From Lachnospiraceae bacterium (lineage in GTDB: Bacteria > Bacillota > Clostridia > Lachnospirales > Lachnospiraceae): DNA of 64,000 bases. The notes below the pieces were generated by a model, which saw only the letters and a program-made list of their open reading frames with translations, made no database searches and was not told where the DNA came from. Made by a program: the position numbers and the translations under genes. Shown here one piece after another: positions 53,643-62,065 of this stretch (position 1 is the first letter of the stretch; every line of letters starts with the position of its first letter). The DNA is taken from assembly GCA_017509985.1 (NCBI GenBank), contig JAFWOE010000048.1:124001-188000 (forward strand), in the 5' to 3' direction.

Positions 53643-54770
53643 TTATTCCTCCGTTATATAATTCAGCAGCATATCTGCGTTTTTACTTTTCCCGATCATT
53701 CCATATACTTTTGAAAAAGTCATGAAACCGATCTCCATTCCGGCCGCTCTGTGTTCCAGATTAAAAGCGATGCGCCTGCACAGGACTTCGACAGTCTGTG
53801 AAAACAGCTGTTCTTCTTTCAGGATGCGGATCGCATCGTCACACGTTGCGCAGTCCAGCAGTACGGATGCCTTCTCTGCTTTCAGTCCGCAGCCTGCGGC
53901 GCAGGCAGTCAGGATATCCATCCTGCAGTCCCCGTATTTTGAATGAGTGTTCATTATATTTCCGGCAATTTTAACCAGTTTTCCGATGTGTCCGACGAGC
54001 AGTGCGCTTTTAAACCCCAGTTCCTTGCAGAAATCAATGGAATCACCGATAAAGTTCGAAGTCATCACCGCGATCGCCGGATCGATATTAAGACCCATTT
54101 TAATATAATCCGAACCGTAATTTCCGGGTGTCAGGAGAACGTGTTCATATCCGCTTTCTTTTCTCTGTCTTAATTCGACCCGGATGGTATCGACAAGGGC
54201 CTGTTCGCTCATAGGTTCAACGATTCCTGTTGTTCCTAATATTGATATGCCCCCGATAATGCCGAGTCTCGGATTAAAAGTCTTTTTTGCCAGTTCTTCG
54301 CCATTGTCAACAGAGATAACAACCGAAAGACCGCCTTCATAATCCGTATGCCGGCAGACCTCTTCCAGGTTTTCACGGATCATCTGTCTCGGCACGGAAT
54401 TTATGGCGGCAGCACCGACCGGCTGGTCCAGCCCCGGCTTTGTAACGCGTCCGACACCTTTCCCGCCATCTATTATTATTTCTTTTTCAGGGATCCTGGA
54501 AACCGTTGCAGTGACAAGCGAACCGCGTGTAATATCCGGATCATCACCGCTGTCTTTTTCCACGGAGCAGGACACCCGGTCTTCTTCGATCCGGATATCT
54601 TTGATATCGATATCCAGCCCGATCCCTTTGGGCGTGATCAGTCCGATCTTCTCTTTTCTGCGTCCGGTCAGAAGCATGAAAGCAGCGGCTTTGGAGGCTG
54701 CTGCAGCGCAGGATCCGGTAGTATAACCGAGCCGAAGCTTCTTCCCGTCCTTAACAATAAACTCTTCCAT
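53643..54770 (-). CDS. cbiD: Cobalt-precorrin-5B C1-methyltransferase CbiD
   Basis: A 375-residue C1-methyltransferase of the oxygen-independent pathway. LRLGYTTGSCAAAASKAAAFML near the N-terminus, GGKGVGRVTKPGLDQPVGAAAINSVPRQMI and GGISILGTTGIVEPMSEQAL are diagnostic. With CbiG it marks the anaerobic route. It is 3 bp after cbiC. Confidence 0.96.
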   Translation of the reverse strand: MEEFIVKDGKKLRLGYTTGSCAAAASKAAAFMLLTGRRKEKIGLITPKGIGLDIDIKDIRIEEDRVSCSVEKDSGDDPDITRGSLVTATVSRIPEKEIIIDGGKGVGRVTKPGLDQPVGAAAINSVPRQMIRENLEEVCRHTDYEGGLSVVISVDNGEELAKKTFNPRLGIIGGISILGTTGIVEPMSEQALVDTIRVELRQRKESGYEHVLLTPGNYGSDYIKMGLNIDPAIAVMTSNFIGDSIDFCKELGFKSALLVGHIGKLVKIAGNIMNTHSKYGDCRMDILTACAAGCGLKAEKASVLLDCATCDDAIRILKEEQLFSQTVEVLCRRIAFNLEHRAAGMEIGFMTFSKVYGMIGKSKNADMLLNYITEE

Positions 54771-54773
54771 ATT

Positions 54774-55397
54774 TCAACGAGTGATCTGATACAGGATCGC
54801 GTTGCAGATCGCAGCAGCGACGTTGCTTCCGCCTTTCCTTCCTCTGGCAACGATATAGGGCATATCGGTCTCAATGATCAGTTCTTTGCTTTCCACCACA
54901 TTGACAAATCCGACAGGAACACCGATGATCAGTACCGGATCCAGTTTTCCTTCATCATAGAGCTCCCGCAGGCGGATCAGCGCGGTCGGTGCGTTTCCGA
55001 TCGCGAAAATACAGGGTTTAGCCAGCGAAGCTGCTTTTTCCATTGAAACCAGTGCACGGGTGACGCCGCGTTCTTTTGCTTCTTTCGCAACATCTTCATC
55101 CGACATAAAACAATGCACTTCGCCTCCGAGTTTTCCGAGGATCGTCTTATTGATGCCGGAACGCGCCATTTGAGTATCGGTAACAATATCACAGCCTTTT
55201 TTCAGGGCATCGATCGTATGTGCTACTGCATGTTCCGAAAAGACAAGGTTATCGGCATAATCGAAATCAGCAGTGGTGTGGATCGCCCGTTTGATTACAA
55301 GCTCATTCTCCGGGTCCAGGATCCGGTCTCCCAGTATTTCAGTAATGATCTCAAAACTTCTTTTTTCAATATCCATTGGTTTGATGTGTTCAATCAT
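54774..55397 (-). CDS. cbiC: Cobalt-precorrin-8 methylmutase CbiC
   Basis: A 207-residue methylmutase that moves the C11 methyl to C12, giving cobyrinic acid. RAIHTTADFDYADNLVFSE contains the catalytic His; VTDTQMARSGINK and AIGNAPTALIRLRE and VGVPVGFVNVVESKE are the other conserved blocks. It overlaps cbiA by 8 bp. Confidence 0.95.
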   Translation of the reverse strand: MIEHIKPMDIEKRSFEIITEILGDRILDPENELVIKRAIHTTADFDYADNLVFSEHAVAHTIDALKKGCDIVTDTQMARSGINKTILGKLGGEVHCFMSDEDVAKEAKERGVTRALVSMEKAASLAKPCIFAIGNAPTALIRLRELYDEGKLDPVLIIGVPVGFVNVVESKELIIETDMPYIVARGRKGGSNVAAAICNAILYQITR

Positions 55398-56751
55398 TTC
55401 GATGTTTCTCCTTTAAGCAGGCATTGTAAAAATTCAAGGCAAATTCAGGTCCGGCATAAAAATGAAAATGCGGGAAACCGGCATACAGCGTATCCGTATG
55501 GAAAACACAGTTCCATTTTTTTCCGGATCGCTTTTCAGCGGTAAAATCTTCTCCGGTCGATTCACAGTCCCAATAATGAAATTCATGACCGCGGATGGAT
55601 TCTCCTTTTCTGCAGAGAAGCCCGTTCTTTTCCGAAGTCAGCTCAACATACCCGAAGCGGGAAAGTTTTCCGGTATCATAACAGCTTCCCGGAAGAAATC
55701 CGGTCATTTCATTCGGGCCGATGGCTTTTGTAAGATACATGAAGCCTCCGCATTCCGCAATACAGGGAACGTGGCGCTCCAGTGCGGCAAGCACGGAATT
55801 CCTCATGGACTTATTCTCAGCCAGGGCTTCTGCATATAATTCCGGATATCCTCCTCCAATATACAGTCCATGCACCGGATCCGGCAGCATGGGATCATGC
55901 AGCGGAGAAAAAGCGGTGATCTCCGCACCCATCTCTTCCAGAGCAGCAATGCTGTCTTCGTAATAAAAGCAGAACGCTTCATCCCTGGCGACAGCTATAC
56001 GGACCGGATCGTCATACGCCGGAAACAGTACCGGTTCAAAAGAAATTTCGCATGCAGATTCAGCAAGCCGAATAACACTGTCTATATCAATGCTTTTCTC
56101 TGCCTGTTCGGCCAGAAGCGTCATCCTGGATTTCAGATCCGTGATCTCACCTGCTGTCACAAGCCCGAGATGACGGCTCTCGATCGAGGCATCTTTCATC
56201 TTTGGCATGTAGCCGAGCGGCTGAACGCGTCCTTCAAAACGGGATCGGATTTCCGCTTTCAGAACTTCATATGTCGGACCGCTGCACTGATTCAGGATCA
56301 CTCCGGCAACATGGTTCTCCGGGCAGAAATCCAGGAATCCCCTGATCACAGCCAATACCGACAGCGCTGCACCCCGTGCATTAACAACAAGGATCACGGG
56401 GCTGTCGGTCACCCGTGCAACATCATAAGTGCTTGCCTCGGTCCCGGTAATATCCAGCCCGTCGTAAAAGCCCATGACCCCTTCGATCACGCTGAGGTCA
56501 CATCCTTCACTGTTCTTTGCAAGCAGATAACGGGCTGTATTTGAATCGAAGAAATAAAGATCCAGATTGGAACTCCTGGCACCGATGATCCTGCTGTGAA
56601 ACATCGGATCGATATAGTCCGGCCCGCATTTAAACGCAGCCGTCTTAAGCCCTCTGTTGACGAGAGCCTGGAGGATGGCGCAGGTGATCGTAGTCTTTCC
56701 GGAGCCGCTGTTTGTACCGGCAATAACAACACGCGGGGTATTCCGAGTCAT
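55390..56751 (-). CDS. cbiA: Cobyrinate a,c-diamide synthase CbiA
   Basis: A 453-residue glutamine amidotransferase that amidates the a and c side chains. The ATP-binding domain starts with IAGTNSGSGKTTITCAIL; FKCGPDYIDPMFH and VIEGVMGFYDGLD follow. The glutaminase domain has its cysteine in IAECGGFMYL. It is the first gene of the ten-gene minus-strand operon, preceded by AAAGGAAGAGC and by a leader that contains an intrinsic-terminator-like hairpin. Confidence 0.95.
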   Translation of the reverse strand: MTRNTPRVVIAGTNSGSGKTTITCAILQALVNRGLKTAAFKCGPDYIDPMFHSRIIGARSSNLDLYFFDSNTARYLLAKNSEGCDLSVIEGVMGFYDGLDITGTEASTYDVARVTDSPVILVVNARGAALSVLAVIRGFLDFCPENHVAGVILNQCSGPTYEVLKAEIRSRFEGRVQPLGYMPKMKDASIESRHLGLVTAGEITDLKSRMTLLAEQAEKSIDIDSVIRLAESACEISFEPVLFPAYDDPVRIAVARDEAFCFYYEDSIAALEEMGAEITAFSPLHDPMLPDPVHGLYIGGGYPELYAEALAENKSMRNSVLAALERHVPCIAECGGFMYLTKAIGPNEMTGFLPGSCYDTGKLSRFGYVELTSEKNGLLCRKGESIRGHEFHYWDCESTGEDFTAEKRSGKKWNCVFHTDTLYAGFPHFHFYAGPEFALNFYNACLKEKHRND

Positions 56752-56778
56752 GCTCTTCCTTTCGGGAATAAACCATAT

Positions 56779-56825
56779 AAAAAACCGGACTGATTGAAAA
56801 CGATATTACGGATTCAGCCGGTTTT
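56779..56825 (-). terminator. Terminator-like hairpin in the region upstream of cbiA
   Basis: Minus-strand AAAACCGG-CTGA pairs with TCAG-CCGGTTTT (one bulged T), followed by six T (56779-56784). It lies between a predicted promoter and cbiA, so it could attenuate the cbi operon; alternatively it backs up termination of the TadZ-like gene. Confidence 0.7.
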
Positions 56826-56847
56826 AATGTACAGAATATCAAAAATG

Positions 56848-56876
56848 ATTTTACCACGGAAGGCGGTTTATTACAA
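56848..56876 (-). promoter_or_regulatory. Predicted extended -10 promoter of the cbi operon
   Basis: TTGTAA (56871-56876), 17-bp spacer, TGG then TAAAAT (56848-56853) on the minus strand. Transcription would start near 56841, leaving about 90 nt to the cbiA start, too short for a normal cobalamin riboswitch. Confidence 0.5.
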
Positions 56877-56944
56877 CAAAACCGTCACGGTAAAACATAC
56901 AAACTAAAAGGGGAAATATGTGCAGAATAAACCTGCATCAAGAA

Positions 56945-56971
56945 CGGACCGGCGCAAACGGCACCGATCCG
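56945..56971 (-). terminator. Probable terminator of the FHA/TadZ-like unit
   Basis: CGGACCGGCGC (56945-56955) and GCACCGATCCG (56961-56971) form an 11-bp stem on the minus-strand RNA, including two G-U pairs that would be mismatches on the plus-strand RNA, so it is built for minus transcription. TTCTT follows, a weak tail. The rest of the 292-bp gap between cbiA and the TadZ-like gene holds no recognisable gene. Confidence 0.55.
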
Positions 56972-57043
56972 CAGAATTGCATTATTTAAAGAGAACTGAT
57001 TGTGAATCGTTCAACTCAGGCACTTTCAAGCCGGTAAACAAAT

Positions 57044-58087
57044 TCAGTCATCAATGATCTCCAGGACCAGCCGATAAAACAATGGATCTTCCATTGCTTC
57101 CTCAATACTGTCATAACCGGCAAAACTGCCGAAAAGAGTTTCCGGATTCAGATGAATACCGTCGCTTCTTTGCTGGTTAGAAATAAGAAGCGTCTTCTGA
57201 GCCGGGAAAAGCTCCTGATTCATCAAGAGTTTTTCCAGTTTTCTGCATGCCGGAACCGTCGGCTCGGTAATGATAATGCAGAGGTCGGAAATCTGAACCA
57301 GAGTACGGGTTACTTCACTCATGTCACAGCCGAGATCCAGGATGATATAATTGAAATCTCCTTTTGATTTGATCAGGTTAACAAGATCCAGAAGCTCTTC
57401 GGCTCCGATCTTCAACACCGAAAGCGGCTTTTCAAACGGCAGGAGGCAGGGCACTTCCTCCTGGGAAACATTCTTTAATACTTCCCAGTAGGTATCTTCG
57501 TTCAGATTTTTCAATGCTGAAGCCAGGGATTCATCGGCATGCTGGCGGTTCTCCATGTAAACACCGATGCTTTGCAGATCGTCACAGCCGATCAGTATCG
57601 CGGTTTCTTCCAGCTTCTTCAGCTTTTTGCCGAGTGCAAAGGAAGCAAGGCTTTTTCCGCTGCCGCCGATCGGGGAATACACGGCGATGATCTTAACGGC
57701 ATTCTTTGTTCCGTCCTCGCTAGCGTTATCCGGCTGGATCAGCGGTTCATCTTTCAGGCTTTTTTCTATAAATGTGAACAGCTCTTCTTTTGTCGTGAAC
57801 CTTTCGGAAGCTTCACCGAACCCGCCGTCGCCGCTGATATCGATTCTCGGATATTTGTCCACGACAAGCATATGACCGATCTCATGCTCTTTTACAAACG
57901 CACCGTAAAACTCCCGTGCAATGACAAGAATATCGATGATCTGATGCGTCCGGAAGAAATTCTCCAGGTAAGCAGGCTGCGTAATGATCTGGATCTGGGC
58001 ACGCGCGCCGAATGCACAGATGAGTTCTTCTTCATACTGTCTGATATATCCCTGATCGGGATCTGCTATGACCAATCTTGCAGGCAT
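57044..58087 (-). CDS. CpaE/TadZ-like MinD-family ATPase (orphan)
   Basis: A 347-residue protein. Residues 1-110 look like a degenerate receiver domain, as in CpaE/TadZ. Residues from about 130 are a MinD/ParA-type ATPase with YSPIGGSGKSLAS: the signature lysine of KGGxGKT is replaced, as in atypical TadZ proteins. YIILDLGCDMSEVTRTL is the switch region. TadZ localises Tad/Flp pilus machinery, but no CpaF, TadB, TadC or Flp genes are in the window. AAGGAG precedes the start, and the FHA gene lies 10 bp upstream. Confidence 0.78.
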   Translation of the reverse strand: MPARLVIADPDQGYIRQYEEELICAFGARAQIQIITQPAYLENFFRTHQIIDILVIAREFYGAFVKEHEIGHMLVVDKYPRIDISGDGGFGEASERFTTKEELFTFIEKSLKDEPLIQPDNASEDGTKNAVKIIAVYSPIGGSGKSLASFALGKKLKKLEETAILIGCDDLQSIGVYMENRQHADESLASALKNLNEDTYWEVLKNVSQEEVPCLLPFEKPLSVLKIGAEELLDLVNLIKSKGDFNYIILDLGCDMSEVTRTLVQISDLCIIITEPTVPACRKLEKLLMNQELFPAQKTLLISNQQRSDGIHLNPETLFGSFAGYDSIEEAMEDPLFYRLVLEIIDD

Positions 58088-58097
58088 AGGAAACTCC

Positions 58098-58916
58098 TTA
58101 CTCTACGGTAAAAGTACATTCCGCAAACTTTATAATACTGCCTTTTCCGAAAGGAACCTGATTCTGCGGAGTCAGCTTGATATCATTCAGATAGGTGCCT
58201 TCCCGGCTGTTCAGGTCCTGAATGTAATAGCTGATGTCGTTCCAGCCGATCAGCGCATGTACGGGACTGACGGAAACCGCACCCAGAATGCATCCTTTGC
58301 ACTTCTCCGGATCCGTGCCGATATAAAACTCATCATGGCCGATCTCAAAGACAAAAGGCTCCGGCGTGTTTACACTCTTCAGAATGATTGTATCTTCCTC
58401 AACAGCTGCACGCGAAGACAGCGCATCCTTCAGGGCGATCCAGTCTCCGAAGGAACGGTTCTTGACCGCATCGGTTTTCTGGCAGATAATTTCTCCGCCG
58501 TCGATCCCCTGAAAGATCTCTTCCATCAGGGCATAGACCCGTTTGATATAGATCCGGCTTTCCAGCGCTTCCAACGGAAGAACGGCAGGCAGGCAGACCA
58601 GATACACATCATTCTCCTCATCAAGATAAATGCTGTCCATGTCCCAGGAAACATTCTCAGCCGAAAGATCCGGGAAAGATTCAATACTGGAAAGCGTTGA
58701 AAGAACAGACGAGCATACGTCGGTCAGTTCATCCAGTGTGAGATCCCTGCGTTTATCTGCAAGTGTTTTCATGTCATCCACAAAATAGCACAGCTGGATC
58801 CGTTCGTTCCAGTTTACAACGGAACACGGCAGAATCCCCGGGATCTCTTCCCTGTTCATCAGATTCAGCGCATTTACATCCAGTAACTCCTGGGAATTTA
58901 GAAAAAACTCTCTCAT
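58098..58916 (-). CDS. FHA-domain protein with DUF6382-like N-terminus
   Basis: A 272-residue cytosolic protein. Residues 1-165 resemble the DUF6382 module found with FHA domains in Clostridia. The C-terminal FHA domain (about 190-272) shows FYIGTDPEKCKGC, the SPVHALIGW strand in place of SRxHA, and LNSREGTYLND in place of NSTNGTxxN. FHA domains bind phosphothreonine peptides; the usual Arg and Ser of the pocket are only partly conserved (GTD for GR, VSPVH for SRxH), so binding may be altered. It is presumably coupled with the TadZ-like ATPase downstream. No kinase gene is nearby. Confidence 0.78.
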   Translation of the reverse strand: MREFFLNSQELLDVNALNLMNREEIPGILPCSVVNWNERIQLCYFVDDMKTLADKRRDLTLDELTDVCSSVLSTLSSIESFPDLSAENVSWDMDSIYLDEENDVYLVCLPAVLPLEALESRIYIKRVYALMEEIFQGIDGGEIICQKTDAVKNRSFGDWIALKDALSSRAAVEEDTIILKSVNTPEPFVFEIGHDEFYIGTDPEKCKGCILGAVSVSPVHALIGWNDISYYIQDLNSREGTYLNDIKLTPQNQVPFGKGSIIKFAECTFTVE

Positions 58917-58952
58917 TTGCTGTTTCTCCGAAATTTATCGGTCTTTTAAAGC

Positions 58953-58982
58953 CGGAACTATGCAAAATCTACCATAGTTCCG
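58953..58982. repeat. 10-bp inverted repeat straddling the FHA-gene -10 box (putative operator)
   Basis: CGGAACTATG (58953-58962) and CATAGTTCCG (58973-58982) are perfect inverted repeats with a 10-nt centre that contains the -10 hexamer. Placement across -10 and the start site is typical of a repressor site. An RNA hairpin is the alternative. Confidence 0.55.
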
Positions 58983-58994
58983 ATAAAAAATCAA
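58966..58994 (-). promoter_or_regulatory. Predicted promoter of the FHA/TadZ-like pair
   Basis: TTGATT (58989-58994), 17-bp spacer, TGG then TAGATT (58966-58971) on the minus strand: a moderate -35 and an extended -10, overlapped by the inverted repeat described separately. Confidence 0.55.
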
Positions 58995-59062
58995 CCGTAT
59001 GCACATATGCCTAAGTCCTGGAGTCGAACTTTTAACAGGACAGCAGGCCATAGAATATAAAT

Positions 59063-59326
59063 CTATTTCTTTTCCAGCTTTTCGCGGATCTCGTCGATCT
59101 TCTCTTTTATGTCCAGGTCTCCGATCTTCTCTTTCAGATCCCCGAGACGGTCCTTCAGGTCCATATCATCCAGTTTCTCTTTGATATCATCCAGCTTGTC
59201 TTTCAGGTCGATGCCCTCCAGCCTGGATTTGATATCACCCAGTTTATCCTTGACATCAAGGTCCGATACCTTCTCTTCCACCATGGTCTTAAGATCTTCC
59301 AGCATTTCCTTAATTTCCATAATCAT
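59063..59326 (-). CDS. Small protein of 16-residue amphipathic repeats
   Basis: An 87-residue protein (85 if the second ATG at 59320 is used; the GGAGA site fits that start slightly better). After EIKEMLEDLKTMVEEKVS it consists of four tandem repeats of about 16 residues with consensus DLKDKLGDIKEKLDD, alternating hydrophobic and Asp/Glu/Lys positions. It has no Cys, no membrane helix and only one Arg-rich segment. A continuous amphipathic helix or coiled coil is expected. Its own promoter supports it being expressed. It does not match a family I can name; a scaffolding or surface-coating role is speculation. The opposite strand has an open frame that is an artefact of the repeat. Confidence 0.7.
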   Translation of the reverse strand: MIMEIKEMLEDLKTMVEEKVSDLDVKDKLGDIKSRLEGIDLKDKLDDIKEKLDDMDLKDRLGDLKEKIGDLDIKEKIDEIREKLEKK

Positions 59327-59372
59327 GATTCTCCGTTTCTGAAAATAAAAGCAACGGGTTTCTTCTGTGTTT

Positions 59373-59402
59373 ATTCTATCACATTGAAATTCATTGTGGC
59401 AA
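59373..59402 (-). promoter_or_regulatory. Predicted promoter of the repeat-protein gene
   Basis: TTGCCA (59397-59402), 18-bp spacer, TAGAAT (59373-59378) on the minus strand; five of six bases match consensus in each hexamer. Leader about 40 nt. Confidence 0.6.
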
Positions 59403-59621
59403 CAGCTGCATCGTTCCTTACGTTTCTGCCGATGTCATTGAATCCTCTTTGCCAATCAAAACTTTTCCCGGATACGGTTTCATATGTTTTTTACATTTTC
59501 CCGATGCAGAGGAATATTTCTATACATCCCTTTGACCTTAATTTATCTTGCGAAACAAAAATGATTATTCTATGATGATGAATACGCACAATCCGTTACC
59601 GGATTCAAATGCTTCTTAACG
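59403..59621. other. Non-coding gap between divergent transcription units
   Basis: AT-rich spacer, part of a 359-bp gene-free stretch (59327-59685) separating the repeat-protein gene (minus) from cobT (plus). Apart from the two divergent promoters at its edges I see no convincing gene, RNA structure, repeat or B12-box element. Short open frames here lack ribosome-binding sites. Confidence 0.6.
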
Positions 59622-59650
59622 TTGAATATTCTAACCGTTTATGACATAAT
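59622..59650 (+). promoter_or_regulatory. Predicted promoter of the cobT operon
   Basis: TTGAAT (59622-59627), 17-bp spacer, CATAAT (59645-59650). Transcription would start near 59657, only about 30 bp before the cobT ATG, so there is no room for a cobalamin riboswitch downstream of it. Confidence 0.6.
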
Positions 59651-59685
59651 TTTATCTGTAATATACAGATAGTTCAGGGCATGAT

Positions 59686-60744
59686 ATGGATATCAAAGAC
59701 CTTATAAGCAAAATAGAACCCTCCGATCCGTATGCGCAGGAAGCAGCTCTTGCACACTGGGATTCCCTCGCAAAACCTCTGGGGAGCCTCGGCGTTTTGG
59801 AATCGGACATAACAAAGATATGCTCTTTAAAACGAACGGATTCACCACGGCTGGATAAGCGTACGCTTTTTGTGGTCTGCGCGGATAACGGGGTGATCGC
59901 CCGGGGCGTCAGCCAGTCGGACGAAAGCGTTACAGAGGCTGTCGCATCAGCCCTCGGCGAAGGAACAAGTACGATCAATTATATGGCAAAAGCTGCCTGC
60001 TGTGCGGTTATTCCTGTCGATGCCGGTATGAAAGCCGAAGCAACGCCCAAAGGCGTGCTTCCCATGAAGATCCGCTGCGGTACGTCAGATATGACTGCAG
60101 GGCCCGCTATGACGCGGGCAGAATGTGAACAGGCGATACAAAAAGGTGCCGAACTGGTCTGTGGCGAACAGTCAAAAGGTACAGACATTATCCTTCTTGG
60201 CGAAATGGGTATCGGGAACACTACGACATCCTCTGCCGTTGCATCAGTCCTTCTGGGCAAAAGCCCCGGTGAACTAGCCGGACGCGGTGCCGGTCTCTCT
60301 GACGAAGGGCTTCAGCGAAAAATCTTTGCTATTGAGACTGCACTGGGTATCAACCGGCCGGACAGAAATGATCCGATAGATATTCTTTCAAAAGTCGGCG
60401 GCTTTGATCTGGCGATGCTTACGGGGATCTGTCTCGGCGCAGCAGTATACCGTATCCCGGTCATCCTGGACGGTGTGATCACCAACACCGCCGCTTTATG
60501 CGCAGTCCGGCTCTGTCCGGACAGCTGCAGTGCTCTGATTGCTTCCCATGTATCTTCCGAGCCCGCCGCTGAACTTCTCCTTTCCGCACTCGGATTGGCG
60601 CCCTGCATTCAGGCCGGTCTCCATCTCGGCGAAGGAAGCGGTGCCATGCTGGCACTGCCGCTGCTGGATCAGGCACTGGCGGTATATTCCAGCGGACACA
60701 CGTTCTCACATCTCGGGATCGACGCCTATGTGCATCAGAACTGA
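59686..60744 (+). CDS. cobT: Nicotinate-nucleotide:dimethylbenzimidazole phosphoribosyltransferase CobT
   Basis: A 352-residue enzyme that activates the lower-ligand base as its alpha-ribotide. HWDSLAKPLGSLGVLE at the N-terminus, VVCADNGVIARGVSQSDESVT, LGEMGIGNTTTSSAVAS and the C-terminal catalytic Glu in LHLGEGSGAMLALPLLD are all present. It opens the nucleotide-loop operon; cobU follows after 19 bp. Which base is activated (DMB or another benzimidazole or purine) cannot be read from sequence. Confidence 0.96.
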   Translation: MDIKDLISKIEPSDPYAQEAALAHWDSLAKPLGSLGVLESDITKICSLKRTDSPRLDKRTLFVVCADNGVIARGVSQSDESVTEAVASALGEGTSTINYMAKAACCAVIPVDAGMKAEATPKGVLPMKIRCGTSDMTAGPAMTRAECEQAIQKGAELVCGEQSKGTDIILLGEMGIGNTTTSSAVASVLLGKSPGELAGRGAGLSDEGLQRKIFAIETALGINRPDRNDPIDILSKVGGFDLAMLTGICLGAAVYRIPVILDGVITNTAALCAVRLCPDSCSALIASHVSSEPAAELLLSALGLAPCIQAGLHLGEGSGAMLALPLLDQALAVYSSGHTFSHLGIDAYVHQN

Positions 60745-60763
60745 AAACAGGAATGCATAAATC

Positions 60764-61282
60764 ATGTTTACTTTTATTACCGGCGGCAGCGCCAGCGGGA
60801 AAAGCGAATATGCCGAAAAGCTGATCGAACGTCTTCCCGGCAGACGAATATATATCGCAACGATGCAGCCCTATGACGACGAGAGTTATGCCCGCATCGC
60901 AAAGCACAGGAAAGCCCGTTTCAGCCGGAATTTCGAGACGATCGAATGTCCGGTCGACCTGGGTCATGCCGACATACCTTCCGGAAGCAATGTCCTGCTG
61001 GAGGATATCGACAATCTTACCGCGAACGAATTTTTCGGACCGTCCGGAAATCCGGAGAGGATTCTTCCCGGGATCGATCATATACTGGAAAACTGTTCGC
61101 ACCTTACCGTAGTGGCCGGGGAGCTGTTTTCCGGCGGGACCGACTATCTGGGTGAAACGCTGGAATACCTTCGTTCACTTGCAGGTATCAACCGCAGACT
61201 TGCCGAAAAAGCAGATCTTGTGATTGAAGTCGTCTGCGGACTGCCTGACATTCTGAAAGGAGATTTGAATGCTTGTATTTAA
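60764..61282 (+). CDS. cobU: CobU-type adenosylcobinamide kinase/guanylyltransferase with degenerate C-terminal motif
   Basis: A 172-residue protein with the CobU P-loop GGSASGKS (residues 7-14), the YIATMQPYDDESYARIAKHRKAR block (H48 probably the guanylylated His) and the LLEDIDNLTANEFF strand. The usual NEVGxGIVP motif is missing: the equivalent position reads VVAGELFSGGTDYLGETL. The tail, GINRRLAEKADLVIEVVCGLPDILKG, is normal. A second, short CobU-like protein downstream carries the missing motif. It overlaps cobS by 14 bp. Confidence 0.88.
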   Translation: MFTFITGGSASGKSEYAEKLIERLPGRRIYIATMQPYDDESYARIAKHRKARFSRNFETIECPVDLGHADIPSGSNVLLEDIDNLTANEFFGPSGNPERILPGIDHILENCSHLTVVAGELFSGGTDYLGETLEYLRSLAGINRRLAEKADLVIEVVCGLPDILKGDLNACI

Positions 61283-62036
61283 AACGATAGCTGTTGCATT
61301 CTCCATGTTCTCCTCCCTTCCGATGCCTCATATTGAATGGGATAAGGACAATATGCGGTATTCTTTGTGTGCATTTCCGGCCATCGGTGCCTTGATCGGG
61401 CTGGTCTGCTGGGCAGCCTCAGCTGTTCTCGGCCGTCTGGGGATTCCTTCTCTCCTGCTCGCTGCAGTCCTTACGGCGATCCCTGTCCTGATCACCGGAG
61501 GGATCCACATAGACGGTTACGCGGATACCAGCGATGCGCTGGCAAGTCATGCCGAAATTGAAAAAAAGCATGAAATTTTAAAAGATCCTCATGTCGGTTC
61601 CTTTGCAGTAATCCGGATCTGTATTTATTTTATTCTTACATTTGCGTTGTGGGCCAGTCTGCCGGAGTACCGGCCGGTTCACCTTCTTTTATGTTTTGTA
61701 CTGAGCCGCGCACTTTCCGGTCTTGCTGTCACGATCTTCCCTCTGGCAAAAAATTCCGGCCTTGCCTACACTTTTGCAGAAGCTTCGGATAAAAAGCGAG
61801 CCTCCCTGATTCTGTTTATACTGAGCGCCGTGATCAGTACGCTTTTATGTATCTGCGGGCTGGAAGGCATCGGGATGGCAGCGGCTGCCTGGGTCGTATT
61901 CGGATATTACCATGCCATGAGCCGCAGACAATTCGGAGGTCTTTCTGGCGACCTGGCCGGCTGGTTTCTCTCCGTTTCCGAGCTGTGGATGCTCGCTGCA
62001 CTTGTCGCAGTTCAGTATATCGAGCTGCTGTTCTGA
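61269..62036 (+). CDS. cobS: Adenosylcobinamide-GDP ribazoletransferase CobS
   Basis: A 255-residue integral membrane enzyme that joins adenosylcobinamide-GDP with alpha-ribazole (phosphate). FSMFSSLPMPHIEWDKDNMRYSLCAFPAIGALIG is the N-terminal region; GGIHIDGYADTSDALASH carries the catalytic Asp-rich motif, and KDPHVGSFAV follows. Six to seven membrane helices are visible. It begins within cobU. Confidence 0.95.
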   Translation: MLVFKTIAVAFSMFSSLPMPHIEWDKDNMRYSLCAFPAIGALIGLVCWAASAVLGRLGIPSLLLAAVLTAIPVLITGGIHIDGYADTSDALASHAEIEKKHEILKDPHVGSFAVIRICIYFILTFALWASLPEYRPVHLLLCFVLSRALSGLAVTIFPLAKNSGLAYTFAEASDKKRASLILFILSAVISTLLCICGLEGIGMAAAAWVVFGYYHAMSRRQFGGLSGDLAGWFLSVSELWMLAALVAVQYIELLF

Positions 62037-62065
62037 CCATTGATTATGCGAAAGGAAATAACAGG

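Noticed and set aside
56752-57043. Cobalamin riboswitch before cbiA
   Set aside because: Several hairpins exist, but no B12-box-like segment or conserved core could be found, and the space after the likely promoter is too short.
59109-59342. Plus-strand open frame opposite the 16-residue-repeat gene, rich in Ser and Phe
   Set aside because: Artefact of the 48-bp repeat; no promoter or ribosome-binding site on that strand, whereas the minus frame has both.
61847-62065. N-terminal extension of the short CobU-like protein into cobS
   Set aside because: The extension would overlap almost 200 bp of cobS and gives a sequence unlike any CobU; the ATG at 62066 starts at the P-loop strand.
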